64,000 nucleotides of DNA. Source: Aerococcus sp. Group 1. Lineage in GTDB: Bacteria > Bacillota > Bacilli > Lactobacillales > Aerococcaceae. The notes under the pieces were generated by a model, which worked only from the letters and a program-made list of their open reading frames with translations, searched no databases and was not told where the DNA came from. Both the position numbers and the translations under genes were made by a program. The stretch's first letter is position 1. Every line of letters starts with the position of its first letter. Below are positions 1-8,285 of the stretch, in pieces. Location: positions 124,001 to 188,000 of the forward strand of contig NC_015278.1 of the NCBI RefSeq assembly GCF_000193205.1, given 5' to 3'.

Positions 1-531
1 GGCAACAAGACCACTGCCTTCCAACCATACGGCCTCTTCTTTGACAAGAATGGAGAATACGTCGTTGTTGGTGCCTTTGGGCGGAACGTCTACAACCGTT
101 TCTTGGAAGCAGTTGGCTTCGATAAAGAATACTTCGCCTATGAAGTGGCCGGTAACGGGGTAGAAGCCGTGATGTCTGAACGTGGCCAAGAGCTCGACCA
201 AAAGATTAAGGAATGGTGTAGCCAACGGACCGCTAAGGAAATCGAAGAAACCCTCAACGCTCACCGGGTACCAGCTTCCAAGGTTAACAAGGCCTCAGAC
301 GCGCTCAATTCCGAACACTTCAAGGCCCGTAACAACTTCGTCACCTATACCGACCAAACCAGTGGTGAAGAAGTCACTGCCTTTGGTGTCGTGCCTCACA
401 TGAGCGAAACCCCAGGGAAAGTATGGCGGGGCGCTCCAGCCATGGGTCAAGACAACGAACTCGTTTATGGCGAGCTCTTAGGTTACTCTGAAGACAAGAT
501 CGCCGAATTAAAAGAAAAAGGGCTTATCTAG
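1..531 (+). CDS. CaiB/BaiF family CoA-transferase, C-terminal part
   Basis: The frame is open from base 1 to the TAG at 529-531, so about 176 C-terminal residues are visible and the start lies outside the window. The sequence FQPYGLFFDKNGEYVVVGAF and the later helix-rich tail fit class III (family III) CoA-transferases, which move CoA between acyl-CoA and a free acid such as carnitine or crotonobetaine. The catalytic aspartate lies in the missing N-terminal part, so the substrate cannot be read here. A strong terminator follows at 681-726. Family call fairly sure; substrate unknown. Confidence 0.8.
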   Translation, partial: GNKTTAFQPYGLFFDKNGEYVVVGAFGRNVYNRFLEAVGFDKEYFAYEVAGNGVEAVMSERGQELDQKIKEWCSQRTAKEIEETLNAHRVPASKVNKASDALNSEHFKARNNFVTYTDQTSGEEVTAFGVVPHMSETPGKVWRGAPAMGQDNELVYGELLGYSEDKIAELKEKGLI

Positions 532-680
532 AAATAAGGATGTGAGGGCGCCACAAGAAACTTGAATCAATGGAGGAAAATACTATAAGCACAGGAAGCT
601 GTGCGTTGGAATTTTCTGAAGCAACTTCAAGGCTGGCGTACGAACTCAACTATTAGAGTGTGACAAGCGCACCAGTTTAT

Positions 681-726
681 AAAAACAGCTCCCTCTTAAG
701 TGATAGTACTTAGGGGGAGCTGTTTT
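681..726. terminator. Bidirectional Rho-independent terminator
   Basis: AAAACAGCTCCC pairs with GGGAGCTGTTTT and is flanked by A-tract and T-tract. It separates the CoA-transferase gene (plus) from the LysR gene (minus, stop at 734) and can serve both. Confidence 0.85.
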
Positions 727-733
727 TGTATGG

Positions 734-1624
734 TTAATGGAGATTAGCGAGGACTTTGATGAATTTAGCCACCTGGTCATTGGGCTCCTTGGAATAGATA
801 ATACCGTAGGGAACCCCAGGGCCAGACCAAGCCAGGGGGATAGTGATGAGGGAAGGGTGGATGTCTTCCCAAACATCTAAGGACAAGAGAATGGCTCCTG
901 TCTGCTCACAACGGTTAAAGGTCGAAAGATCATAATAGTAAGCCGCATCGATAATATGGATACTGCGGTAGTGAGACTTGAGATAGCTTCTTAGGGCGTC
1001 ATTACTTTGACTATGGCCCTCCTTTACCATAATTAAATCCTGATCGTTGAGGTCTTCAAGTTGGATACAGGCCTTGCCTTTGAGGGGATGGTTTTTAGCC
1101 ATAGCACAGGTCAGCTTAGCTTCTTTCAAGGGCAAGAGCTGGACGTATTCTAGCCATTTCAAGGAATCGCAAGCCCCCACCATGAGGTCAAAGCCTTGGC
1201 CTAGGTGTTTAATGGTCTCGAGAATGCTTTGCTGGTTATCTTCAAAGGGCACGACTTCCAGTTTAAATTGGGGGTAGTGTTGGTTGAAACGATGCCACAA
1301 AGGAAAAAAGTCCTGGGCAGGATTTAAAAAGGACCGCCCCAAACGAATCAGGTAAGGCGATTTTTGGGCGATTTGCTTGGCTCGGTGTATGGCTTTTTGA
1401 CTTTGGTCAATAAGAGCGAGACTATCCTGGTAGAAACTGTGACCCGCTTCGGTGAGCTTAACCCCGCGACTGGAGCGTTGGAAAAGATCGAGACCCAGGA
1501 GATCTTCTAAGCGGTCGATTTGTTTCTTAACAGCAGTCGGACTGATATACAAACGTTGAGCTGCCTGGCTGAAGGACCCTTCTTGGGCCACGGCAATGAA
1601 TATTTCTAACTTGCGACTATACAT
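734..1624 (-). CDS. LysR-family transcriptional regulator
   Basis: 296 residues, the usual LysR length. Residues 1-60 form the winged helix-turn-helix (FSQAAQRLYISPTAVKKQI) and the rest is the periplasmic-binding-like effector domain. It is divergent from an aldo/keto reductase with about 150 bases between them, the classical layout for a LysR protein controlling its neighbour and itself. An interrupted palindrome GGTTA-N9-TAACC at 1657-1675 in that gap is a good candidate binding box. The inducer cannot be inferred. An alternative target is the CoA-transferase operon on the other side. Confidence 0.9.
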   Translation of the reverse strand: MYSRKLEIFIAVAQEGSFSQAAQRLYISPTAVKKQIDRLEDLLGLDLFQRSSRGVKLTEAGHSFYQDSLALIDQSQKAIHRAKQIAQKSPYLIRLGRSFLNPAQDFFPLWHRFNQHYPQFKLEVVPFEDNQQSILETIKHLGQGFDLMVGACDSLKWLEYVQLLPLKEAKLTCAMAKNHPLKGKACIQLEDLNDQDLIMVKEGHSQSNDALRSYLKSHYRSIHIIDAAYYYDLSTFNRCEQTGAILLSLDVWEDIHPSLITIPLAWSGPGVPYGIIYSKEPNDQVAKFIKVLANLH

Positions 1625-1656
1625 CCTTAACCTCCTGTCTACTCGCTTTAACTTCT

Positions 1657-1675
1657 GGTTAATACTATTATAACC
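1657..1675. promoter_or_regulatory. Candidate LysR operator
   Basis: GGTTA, nine bases, TAACC, lying between the divergent LysR and aldo/keto reductase starts. Spacing and position fit LysR boxes; binding is inferred. Confidence 0.45.
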
Positions 1676-1775
1676 TTTTTGAACTGTTAAGGCAGCGCTT
1701 TTTAGGGGATAATACTAGTGAAACAGAGTGATTTGCTTAGGATTTGTGAAAAAAGAAAGGAAAGGAAAGGAAAAA

Positions 1776-2627
1776 ATGAACAAGATTACTTTAAGTAATG
1801 GTGTCCAAATGCCGCAACTGGGTTTTGGTGTCTATCAGATTGAGGATTTGGACCTCTGCCAAGCAGCGGTAGAACATGCCTTAAAAACCGGCTACCGTCT
1901 GATCGATACCGCTGCCGCTTACTTTAACGAAGAAGCCGTGGGCAAGGCGATTCAAGCCTCTGATGTGCCACGCCAAGACATCTTCCTAGTCAGCAAGGTC
2001 TGGATCCAAGATTATGGCTATGAAGCGACCAAGGCAGCTTTTAATCGGTCCTTAGAGAAACTCCAAACCGATTATTTGGACTTATACCTGATCCACCAGG
2101 CCTATAATGACTATTACGGCGCTTGGCGGGCCATGGAAGAACTCTATGAATCCGGCAAGGTCAAGGCCATCGGGGTATGTAACTTCAATAGTCGCCAATT
2201 GGTTGACTTAATTAGCTATAACCAGATCAAGCCCCATGTGGTCCAAGTCGAATTTAACCCACTCTTCCAACAAGAGGGCTTTAGACAAGTCCTAAATGAC
2301 TACGACATTCAATTGATGGCTTGGGGACCCTTTGCGGAAGGACAGGGCAATCTATTTAATCACGAGGTCTTAAAAGCTATTGGCGACCAATACGATAAGA
2401 CCCCGGCTCAAGTGATGTTACGCTGGAATTTGGACCAAGGCTCAGTCACGATCCCTAAGTCTGTACATAAGGAGCGAATCGAAGAGAACTTTGCGATTGG
2501 GGACTTTACTTTGAGCGCAGAGGACCAAGACAAGATCAAAGCCTTAGACCAAGGGAAGAGCATCGTTATTGATTTTGATGACCCTGAAACTGTGAAAGCC
2601 TTAAGCCAGTTTAAGATCCACGATTAA
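1776..2627 (+). CDS. Aldo/keto reductase
   Basis: Cytosolic NAD(P)H-dependent reductase of carbonyl compounds, 283 residues. I start at ATG 1776 because AAAGGAAAGG lies just upstream; a longer in-frame start at 1728 would add 16 lysine-rich residues without a ribosome site. The catalytic tetrad is present as Asp44 (LIDTAAAY), Tyr49, Lys74 (SKVW) and His107 (LIHQ). The C-terminal IPKS motif and following arginine form the cofactor site. It resembles the 2,5-diketo-gluconate reductase branch common in Firmicutes. Divergent from the LysR gene, which may control it; the cupin gene follows in the same direction 74 bases on. Substrate unknown. Confidence 0.9.
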   Translation: MNKITLSNGVQMPQLGFGVYQIEDLDLCQAAVEHALKTGYRLIDTAAAYFNEEAVGKAIQASDVPRQDIFLVSKVWIQDYGYEATKAAFNRSLEKLQTDYLDLYLIHQAYNDYYGAWRAMEELYESGKVKAIGVCNFNSRQLVDLISYNQIKPHVVQVEFNPLFQQEGFRQVLNDYDIQLMAWGPFAEGQGNLFNHEVLKAIGDQYDKTPAQVMLRWNLDQGSVTIPKSVHKERIEENFAIGDFTLSAEDQDKIKALDQGKSIVIDFDDPETVKALSQFKIHD

Positions 2628-2701
2628 GAGTTCACTAGTCTAGCTGAGAAGAAGGCTAGCCGTGACTTGTGGGTCCAGGGGAGAAATAGAGGAGTACAAG
2701 C

Positions 2702-3469
2702 ATGAAAAAAATTATTCAAACAGCCGGTCGGGACGCTTTAGGCGACTTTGCGCCAGAATTTGCCCATTTTAATGATGATATTCTCTTTGGTGAGAATTGG
2801 AATAATGAATCGATCTCTATCAAAACCCGGTGCATCATTACCTTAGTCGCCTTGATGAGCATGGGAATCACGGACTCTTCTTTAGTTTACCATCTCGAAA
2901 ATGCTAAAAAGCATGGTGTCAGCCAAAGAGAAATTGCTGGCATCATCACCCACCTAGGCTTCTATGTGGGTTGGCCCAAAGCCTGGGCCGTCTTTAACCT
3001 GGCCAAAGATATCTGGGCCATCCATGAGGGCGACTCGACCTACTCAAACCCGGCCATGGCTGCCCATGCTAAACGGATGCCCTTCCCAATTGGAGAAGAG
3101 AATACCGCCTTTGCTCAGTATTTTATTGGCAAGAGTTACCTGGCTCCTTTATCAAGTCAACAAGTGGATATCCATAATGTGACTTTCGAACCGGGATGTC
3201 GCAATCACTGGCATATTCACCATGCTAGTCAGGGTGGGGGACAGATACTGATTGCGGTTGCTGGGACCGGTTACTACCAAGAGTGGGGACAAGACCCAAT
3301 TAAACTAGAACCTGGTCATGTCATTAATGTGGGCGCCGGCGTCAAGCATTGGCATGGGGCCAGCAAAGAGGACTGGTTTTCCCATATCGCCATCGCCGTC
3401 CCTGGCCAAGATACCAGCAATGAATGGTGTGAACCCGTGGATGACGACTATTACCAACAATTAAAGTAA
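2702..3469 (+). CDS. Carboxymuconolactone decarboxylase-like domain fused to cupin
   Basis: 255 residues with two domains. Residues about 1-110 match the CMD/AhpD-like helical fold (YHLENAKKHGVSQREIAGII), but the CxxC pair of the peroxidase members is missing. Residues about 145-250 are a cupin with a metal-type HWHIH motif and a second HWHGA motif. Such proteins are annotated as CMD-family with a cupin, often beside reductases. A ribosome site (AGGAG) precedes ATG 2702. It follows the aldo/keto reductase in the same direction and is closed by a terminator at 3488-3536. The enzymatic reaction is not known to me. Confidence 0.85.
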   Translation: MKKIIQTAGRDALGDFAPEFAHFNDDILFGENWNNESISIKTRCIITLVALMSMGITDSSLVYHLENAKKHGVSQREIAGIITHLGFYVGWPKAWAVFNLAKDIWAIHEGDSTYSNPAMAAHAKRMPFPIGEENTAFAQYFIGKSYLAPLSSQQVDIHNVTFEPGCRNHWHIHHASQGGGQILIAVAGTGYYQEWGQDPIKLEPGHVINVGAGVKHWHGASKEDWFSHIAIAVPGQDTSNEWCEPVDDDYYQQLK

Positions 3470-3487
3470 AAGCGGACAATTTTAAAA

Positions 3488-3536
3488 TAAAACCAGGTCC
3501 CCAATAAGTCTCAATACTTAGAGGGAGCTGGTTTTC
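3488..3536. terminator. Bidirectional terminator
   Basis: AAAACCAG...CTGGTTTT stem with GTCCC/GGGA extension between the convergent cupin and cyclase genes. Confidence 0.75.
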
Positions 3537-3582
3537 TGATGGAGAGAAAGTTAAGGGATAAAGGGAAATCAAATGCAATGTA

Positions 3583-4317
3583 CTAGTCTTCACTCACCAA
3601 GGCATAGACTCTGGCCGGGAAACTCGGGGCGCCTTTGACCTTTAGCGGGGCAACGACAATGACTGCGCCTTGGGTCGGTAGGGCGGAGAGGTTATTTAAG
3701 ACTTCGACCTGATAGCGGTCTTGGTCCAGCCAGTAAAATTCACCCGGTAAGGCTTCTTGGTCGTGGTAGACGTGGCCGGGATCGGTATCCAGGTTTTCAT
3801 GGCCAATGGCTTTGACGTCGCGTTCGTGGGCTAAGAATTCCAAAGCCTCAACGGTCCAACCGGGGGTGTGGGCAATACCGTTTTCGTCTTCATTATAGAA
3901 GGCTTTTGGGTCATCCCAGCGCTTGGACCAGTCGCTAGCAAAGGCTACAAAGGTCCCGGCTGGAATCTTACCGTGGTCGGCTTCGTAGTCAAGGATAACG
4001 TCTTTAGTCACTGAAAAGTCGGGATCGGCAGCGACTTCTTTTTCCAGGTGGAGGACATAGAGCGGCAAGATCAATTCATCCAGGCCCACCCCATCTAGGA
4101 GCCGCTTCCCGGCGGCAAAGTGGCCGGGCGAATCGATATGGGTCCCGTAGGAAGTGGCCAGGGTGTATTCCTTAGCATAGAAACCATCTTCTTCGATGGT
4201 ATTTAGGGTTTTCTCTTGTATGGGAGAGAAGGCATTGAAGAGAGGAATATTTTCGTGTAATTCATGGGACAGGTCGATGCGTTTAGCATTTAATAATTGA
4301 GAAAGATCTTGTGACAT
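3583..4317 (-). CDS. Cyclase-family / kynurenine formamidase-like hydrolase
   Basis: 244 residues of the cyclase superfamily (PF04199 as I recall it), metal-dependent amide or lactone hydrolases. The defining metal motif is seen as SYGTHIDSPGHF near residue 56, with a second histidine-acidic cluster at AIGHENLDTD. No signal peptide, so cytosolic. It is convergent with the CMD/cupin gene and has an AGGAGC ribosome site upstream of ATG 4317. The set reductase, CMD-cupin and cyclase with a LysR gene and a CoA-transferase suggests a small catabolic cluster for a ring or side-chain acid; that is inference. Confidence 0.85.
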   Translation of the reverse strand: MSQDLSQLLNAKRIDLSHELHENIPLFNAFSPIQEKTLNTIEEDGFYAKEYTLATSYGTHIDSPGHFAAGKRLLDGVGLDELILPLYVLHLEKEVAADPDFSVTKDVILDYEADHGKIPAGTFVAFASDWSKRWDDPKAFYNEDENGIAHTPGWTVEALEFLAHERDVKAIGHENLDTDPGHVYHDQEALPGEFYWLDQDRYQVEVLNNLSALPTQGAVIVVAPLKVKGAPSFPARVYALVSED

Positions 4318-4716
4318 AGGGCATAGCTCCTTTTTATTCCTTAGTGACTAGTGACTTACTTTAGTTCTTTTGATGTGTTTTTATCTTAGAAAAGAGCAGG
4401 GAGAAATGCAAGGGTTTAGTCGCTAAGACTCGCCACTTAGGGGGTAGGCTTGCTGTGATGACGGGCTTTTAGGAGGTGTACAGAATAGTGATCACTAGTG
4501 ATTTGAAGCCTGAGGAGACTCTTCTCTTATGCGGCGATGCTTCCTTTCATATCAGCACTTATCGCTTGAAGCGATTAAAAATCGGGGAGAGGCTGCCTTG
4601 ACTGGGGTTCGCTTGTAACAATCAATTGTTAAGTAAAAAGCCCATCAAAGCAGGGATTGACAGGCTTAGATAAAGGGACTATGATGGACCCACAATAACT
4701 TATAACTAATGAAAGT

Positions 4717-4994
4717 GCGGGAGCAGAGCTTGACTAGGCATTTAGTCCCATCTGACTGAAAGACCGTAGTCAATCCTCCCGCGACCTTCAAGCATTGTTA
4801 AACGTCGACTGTCGCAACGCATCCGAGCAAACCTCCATTTAGGTTGCTGAATGGCTTGTGGCGGGACCGTGAAAGAGGTGGTTAAGCGAAAAATGATCAG
4901 TCGAATGTTACCCAATAGAAAAAGGGACTTGATAAAGAAAGCCTTGAATCAGTGACTTCTCTGGAAAAGAAGAACTGGATCAAGGCTTTTTTAT
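4717..4994 (+). ncRNA. Candidate structured small RNA with own terminator
   Basis: Nested pairing is visible: GCGGGAG (4717-4723) with CTCCCGC (4776-4782), and inside it TTGACTA (4730-4736) with TAGTCAA (4767-4773). A second hairpin is AGCAAACCT (4826-4834) with AGGTTGCT (4841-4848). It ends at the 4939-4994 terminator. No plus-strand gene follows, so a cis leader is unlikely. It does not carry the landmarks of tmRNA, RNase P or SRP RNA. A promoter was not identified. Could be an unknown sRNA or the decayed leader of a lost gene. Confidence 0.35.
4939..4994 (+). terminator. Rho-independent terminator
   Basis: AAGCCTTGAATCAGT pairs with ACTGGATCAAGGCTT (G-U allowed), followed by TTTTTTATT. 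On the minus strand it may also end the lipoprotein gene, though the T-tract there is weaker. Confidence 0.8.
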
Positions 4995-5020
4995 TGGCTG
5001 TTAAAAGGCGGTGAAAATCT

Positions 5021-5695
5021 TTAGCGTTTCAATTTTTGAATGGTTTCAATGACTTGGTCCGGCTGATTGGGCTCTACAGCAATTCGCTGGGTCGCTTGGG
5101 CCATTTTATAGGTTTCATGGATGTAAGTTGACTCTGGAATGGCGGAAAAGTCAGGGAGATCGAAACGCAAGGGGATATTATAAAGGTTAATGGTCCCATC
5201 ATGATTGCTGGAATAGGTTACCACCCCATCGATGAGCCGATTGCCAGTCAATTGGGTCACGGTTTCTGGGTATCTTGCCCCATTGGCTAGGTAGGGGTTA
5301 ATGAGCGTGCCCTGAGGGATAATATGGACATTGATGGTGTCCGCGTCTTGGTTAGGGCCTAGTTGGAGCCAGATGCGGGCGTATTCAATGGCTAAGGGGT
5401 CATAAGCTGCTAGGGGATCAGTGTTAGAGGCGGAGGCATGGCCTTCATCGCTCTTTTCTTCACTGCTAGCGGTCGCACTGTCCACTTGCTTTGGACTAGG
5501 GGCAAGTGCTTGCTCAGAATTATCCTGGGAAGTGTCTGCAGACTCCTTAGCTGGACTTTGAGAGTGGCTCATGGATTGACTAGAATCTTGTTCAGGCGCT
5601 GAGGAAGTCTCCTTGGATTCTTTGGATGGCGAACAGGAACAGCCAAGTAGAGTGGCAGCTATTAGTGCCAATGACAGATAGTTTTTCCATTTCAT
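5021..5695 (-). CDS. Lipoprotein of unknown function, Ser/Glu-rich linker
   Basis: 224 residues. Lysine-containing n-region, hydrophobic core and lipobox LLGC with the cysteine near residue 19 mark a surface lipoprotein anchored to the outer face of the membrane. Residues 22-90 are a low-complexity Ser/Glu/Gln/Lys linker and the C-terminal 130 residues form one compact domain (PLAIEYARIWLQLG...). I do not recognise that domain. It differs from the other two lipoproteins in this window, which share a domain with each other. A single-gene unit, with its own upstream region at 5696-5760. Confidence 0.8.
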   Translation of the reverse strand: MKWKNYLSLALIAATLLGCSCSPSKESKETSSAPEQDSSQSMSHSQSPAKESADTSQDNSEQALAPSPKQVDSATASSEEKSDEGHASASNTDPLAAYDPLAIEYARIWLQLGPNQDADTINVHIIPQGTLINPYLANGARYPETVTQLTGNRLIDGVVTYSSNHDGTINLYNIPLRFDLPDFSAIPESTYIHETYKMAQATQRIAVEPNQPDQVIETIQKLKR

Positions 5696-5855
5696 GACGT
5701 TTCACCTCTTTAGTTAATTATATCATATAATGAATACAATTAAGCGCTTTCTAGTGAATGAGAGGAGTAGTCACGGTCCAGGACGACATGAATCCAGAGA
5801 AAAAAGTGAGCCTATGCTATACTAAGTCAAACCCAAATGAAAAAGAGATGATAAA

Positions 5856-6344
5856 ATGACCACCATCAGACCGATCCAAGCTAAAGATGATAGGCAACTG
5901 GCTAAAATTATTAGACATTCATTAGAATCGGTAGGCTTAGACCAACCAGGAACGGCCTACTATGACCCAGAACTAGATCATTTAAGCCAGTTTTACCAAG
6001 CCAAGCCTGAAAGTCGCGGCTATTTTGTCGCTGTAGATGACAATGACCAGGTTCTTGGTGGGGTAGGCTTTTCGGCATGTGAGCTTTTCGACCAATCCGC
6101 TGAGCTACAAAAGATTTACCTAGCCCCAGGAGTCCGAGGTCTGGGCTTAGGCCAGGCTTTGATGGAAGAATTGATCCGGCAAGTCAAGTCAGCCGGCTAC
6201 CGCCAATTGTATTTAGAGACCCATTTCTCCTTAAAAGCAGCCATTGGTCTCTATCAAAAATACGGCTTTAAGGAAATTCCTCAACCGGAAAATTTGATTC
6301 ATACGACTATGGATCGTTTTTTCTTGAAAGATTTAGAGGATTAG
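5856..6344 (+). CDS. GNAT-family N-acetyltransferase
   Basis: 162 residues. Acetyl-CoA binding motif A is seen around RGLGLGQALMEELI (Q/R-x-x-G-x-G/A), with the family's beta strands before it (GYFVAVDDNDQVLGGVGF) and the terminal YQKYGF element typical of motif B. Transfers an acetyl group to an unknown amine. ATG 5856 follows AAAGAGATG. Single gene with its own terminator at 6372-6422. Family certain; substrate unknown. Confidence 0.9.
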   Translation: MTTIRPIQAKDDRQLAKIIRHSLESVGLDQPGTAYYDPELDHLSQFYQAKPESRGYFVAVDDNDQVLGGVGFSACELFDQSAELQKIYLAPGVRGLGLGQALMEELIRQVKSAGYRQLYLETHFSLKAAIGLYQKYGFKEIPQPENLIHTTMDRFFLKDLED

Positions 6345-6371
6345 CCCCTGGGAGAAATCCTGATAACAAGG

Positions 6372-6422
6372 AAAAGACACAGAGAGCTGTTAAACAAAGA
6401 ACAGTTTTCTGTGTCTTTTTTT
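6372..6422. terminator. Bidirectional terminator
   Basis: AAAAGACACAG pairs with CTGTGTCTTTT, between the convergent GNAT and lipoprotein genes. Confidence 0.85.
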
Positions 6423-6446
6423 AGTTTTTATTGGAAGAGGTAGACT

Positions 6447-7619
6447 TTAATCGACCCGGTAATAAAATCTTTCGGGGGATTCAATATAACCCATATCCTG
6501 TGTCACGATGAGACGGTCACGGCTTTGATCCGAGGCATCAGTATATTGATGGAAGACAATCTGACTGCCTGCAGGAGCAACGATTAAGCCAGACCCAAAT
6601 GAACCAGCGAGCAGGTTGGCCCATAAAATTTGCCCTTCAATTCTTGCAGTCGTCGTCTGTACGATTTCTCCAGTACTTACTTGGCCGTTTTGGCCAATAG
6701 TCATCTCCTCACCCAGACCATTACGCCAAGTTCCTGCTAGTGTAGACAGATCTCCTGCTTGGATTTGCTTGATGTCTACGCCCTGATGGCTAGCAGAGGG
6801 CGCCGGCTCACTGGCGGCTGTTGAGCTAGGTTGGCTGGCTTTTGGTGCTAATTTTTGCCAAGGCAAAGAGTCGATATCCAGTTTTTTGTCATTTTCTAGG
6901 CCCAGTAAGGGGGCAGGGTCCTTGGTCTCTTGTAAGTCGTAGGCCACTTTCTTAACTTCTTCGACTTGCCCATCCTTAGTGATGCGATAATTGGTCGCCT
7001 GGGCATCGGGACTTGGGGAGTGGAAAGTGTTGAAGACAAAGCTACCGTTGTCATAGAGAGTAAGGAGCCGACGTTCGCCACCAGAACCCGCAACGCCACC
7101 CTCCTTGGCCAGTATGGGTTTATCGCCTTGCAGGGTATAGATGGCAATAATGGTATACTGGTCTCGTAAGATTAATTCATCTTGGCCATCCTTATTGATG
7201 TCATAAAAAGCATATTGGATGTTTTCCCCATTGGAATCATTAATAATAAAAGCCACGTAAGAAGTTTCAGGGTCTTCGATAGTCGCTTTTTGGATGTCAT
7301 GGTTCTTGGCCAGGTTAACGATTTCTTGATACCAATCGAGAGTGGCTTGGTAGAGTTGATGGACTTGCTCTGGTGTTTTACTTTCGGGCTTTTCAGCCTT
7401 ATCGTCTTGATGCCCTTCTTTTTCTTTACTGTCCGCTTTTTCTGAGCTAGCTTCAGAAGTCACTGCCTCTTGGCTTTGGGAAGTGGCTGTTGACTGGTTA
7501 CTGTCTTTTTGGCAGCCGACTACAAATAGGCTGACTAAGACGGATAAAGCGAGGAGAGATCGCTTTTGTTGGTGGATTCGTGCTAGCATGGTGGTTTTTG
7601 GTAAATTGATTTTCTTCAT
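6447..7619 (-). CDS. Lipoprotein with C-terminal DUF6287-like domain
   Basis: 390 residues. The lipobox VVGC has its cysteine near residue 36 after an unusually long basic n-region; an ATG ten codons in would also serve. A Ser/Glu/Lys linker follows, then a middle domain with a DINKDGQDELIL motif, an Asp-rich loop of calcium-binding look, then a C-terminal domain beginning DIKQIQAGDLSTLAGTWRNG. The last domain recurs in the lipoprotein at 11889-12572, including the closing residues FYYRVD/FFYRVD. I recall such a unit as DUF6287 of lactic acid bacteria. Role unknown. Confidence 0.8.
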   Translation of the reverse strand: MKKINLPKTTMLARIHQQKRSLLALSVLVSLFVVGCQKDSNQSTATSQSQEAVTSEASSEKADSKEKEGHQDDKAEKPESKTPEQVHQLYQATLDWYQEIVNLAKNHDIQKATIEDPETSYVAFIINDSNGENIQYAFYDINKDGQDELILRDQYTIIAIYTLQGDKPILAKEGGVAGSGGERRLLTLYDNGSFVFNTFHSPSPDAQATNYRITKDGQVEEVKKVAYDLQETKDPAPLLGLENDKKLDIDSLPWQKLAPKASQPSSTAASEPAPSASHQGVDIKQIQAGDLSTLAGTWRNGLGEEMTIGQNGQVSTGEIVQTTTARIEGQILWANLLAGSFGSGLIVAPAGSQIVFHQYTDASDQSRDRLIVTQDMGYIESPERFYYRVD

Positions 7620-8285
7620 ATGTCCTCCCTAAGGTTAAAATTTGACAAGTATTAGGATGGTTAATCCTATCATCTTATGCATTGAAAACCCTTTCCTTAA
7701 TTAAAGACCTTGGGGATGCCTTTGTCAAGGGGATTTGGGGGAGTTTAGAGAGGATGTTTTGCTATGATTATTGCAAAGATCTGGATTATAAAATCAGGCG
7801 ATTAATCAAAATATTTTCCACTACTGATATAAGTGAGTAATAAAAGACATTATATTTTATTTCCATACTATCTAAGACCAGCCAGCTTATATTTACGAGC
7901 TGGCTATTTTTTTCGACTAAGCCATTTATCCATAACAAGAAGTAAATGATTACTATTGATCGTTTACGGGAAAGCTTTTTCTGATTGAAGCTGTCGATCA
8001 AACACCACCTTAAGTTGAAAAAGCTGAATTGACGCCTTTTTTAGCAATAAAGCCAATAGGGCAAATGCATTTTTAACTCCTTAATAGCAAAAGACCTAAA
8101 GCGCCGATTATAACTGATAGTGAATGGGTATCTTGGTCGTATTGCTAGACCAAGAAAGATTATGCTAAACTTCCAAACTAATAACTGCCTAGTTATTAAA
8201 TAAATCCTTGAAGAGAAACTGACGAGCCCAGTGCCCGTATTTTTCTTGGATAGAGATAAAACGAATGACCTTTGGAGGTAAATCT
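7620..8285. other. Gene-free stretch before the methionine transporter
   Basis: No coding frame I trust. It holds a terminator-like hairpin at 7880-7912 (AGCCAGCT/AGCTGGCT then TATTTTTTT) with no gene feeding it, and a perfect stem CTTGGTC/GACCAAG near 8142-8165 without a T-tract. I looked for S-box and T-box landmarks and did not find them. Confidence 0.5.
7880..7912 (+). terminator. Orphan terminator hairpin
   Basis: AGCCAGCT, ten-base loop, AGCTGGCT, then TATTTTTTT on the plus strand. No plus-strand gene lies upstream, so it may end an unseen small transcript. Confidence 0.6.

Larger units (their letters stand above)
4318..5020. other. Gene-free 700-base stretch with structured part
   Basis: No plausible coding frame. 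Bases 4318-4700 show nothing I can name. Bases 4717-4994 hold strong stem-loops and end in a plus-strand terminator, listed separately as a candidate RNA. Confidence 0.6.

Noticed and set aside
4855-4994. T-box riboswitch, because TGGCGGGACCGTG resembles the T-box motif and a terminator follows
   Set aside because: No plus-strand gene follows, the terminator has no complement to the motif, and specifier-loop landmarks are absent.
8100-8285. SAM or methionine riboswitch before metQ
   Set aside because: The S-box start (GAGAGGTGGAGGGA type) is not there; only one simple stem without T-tract is seen.
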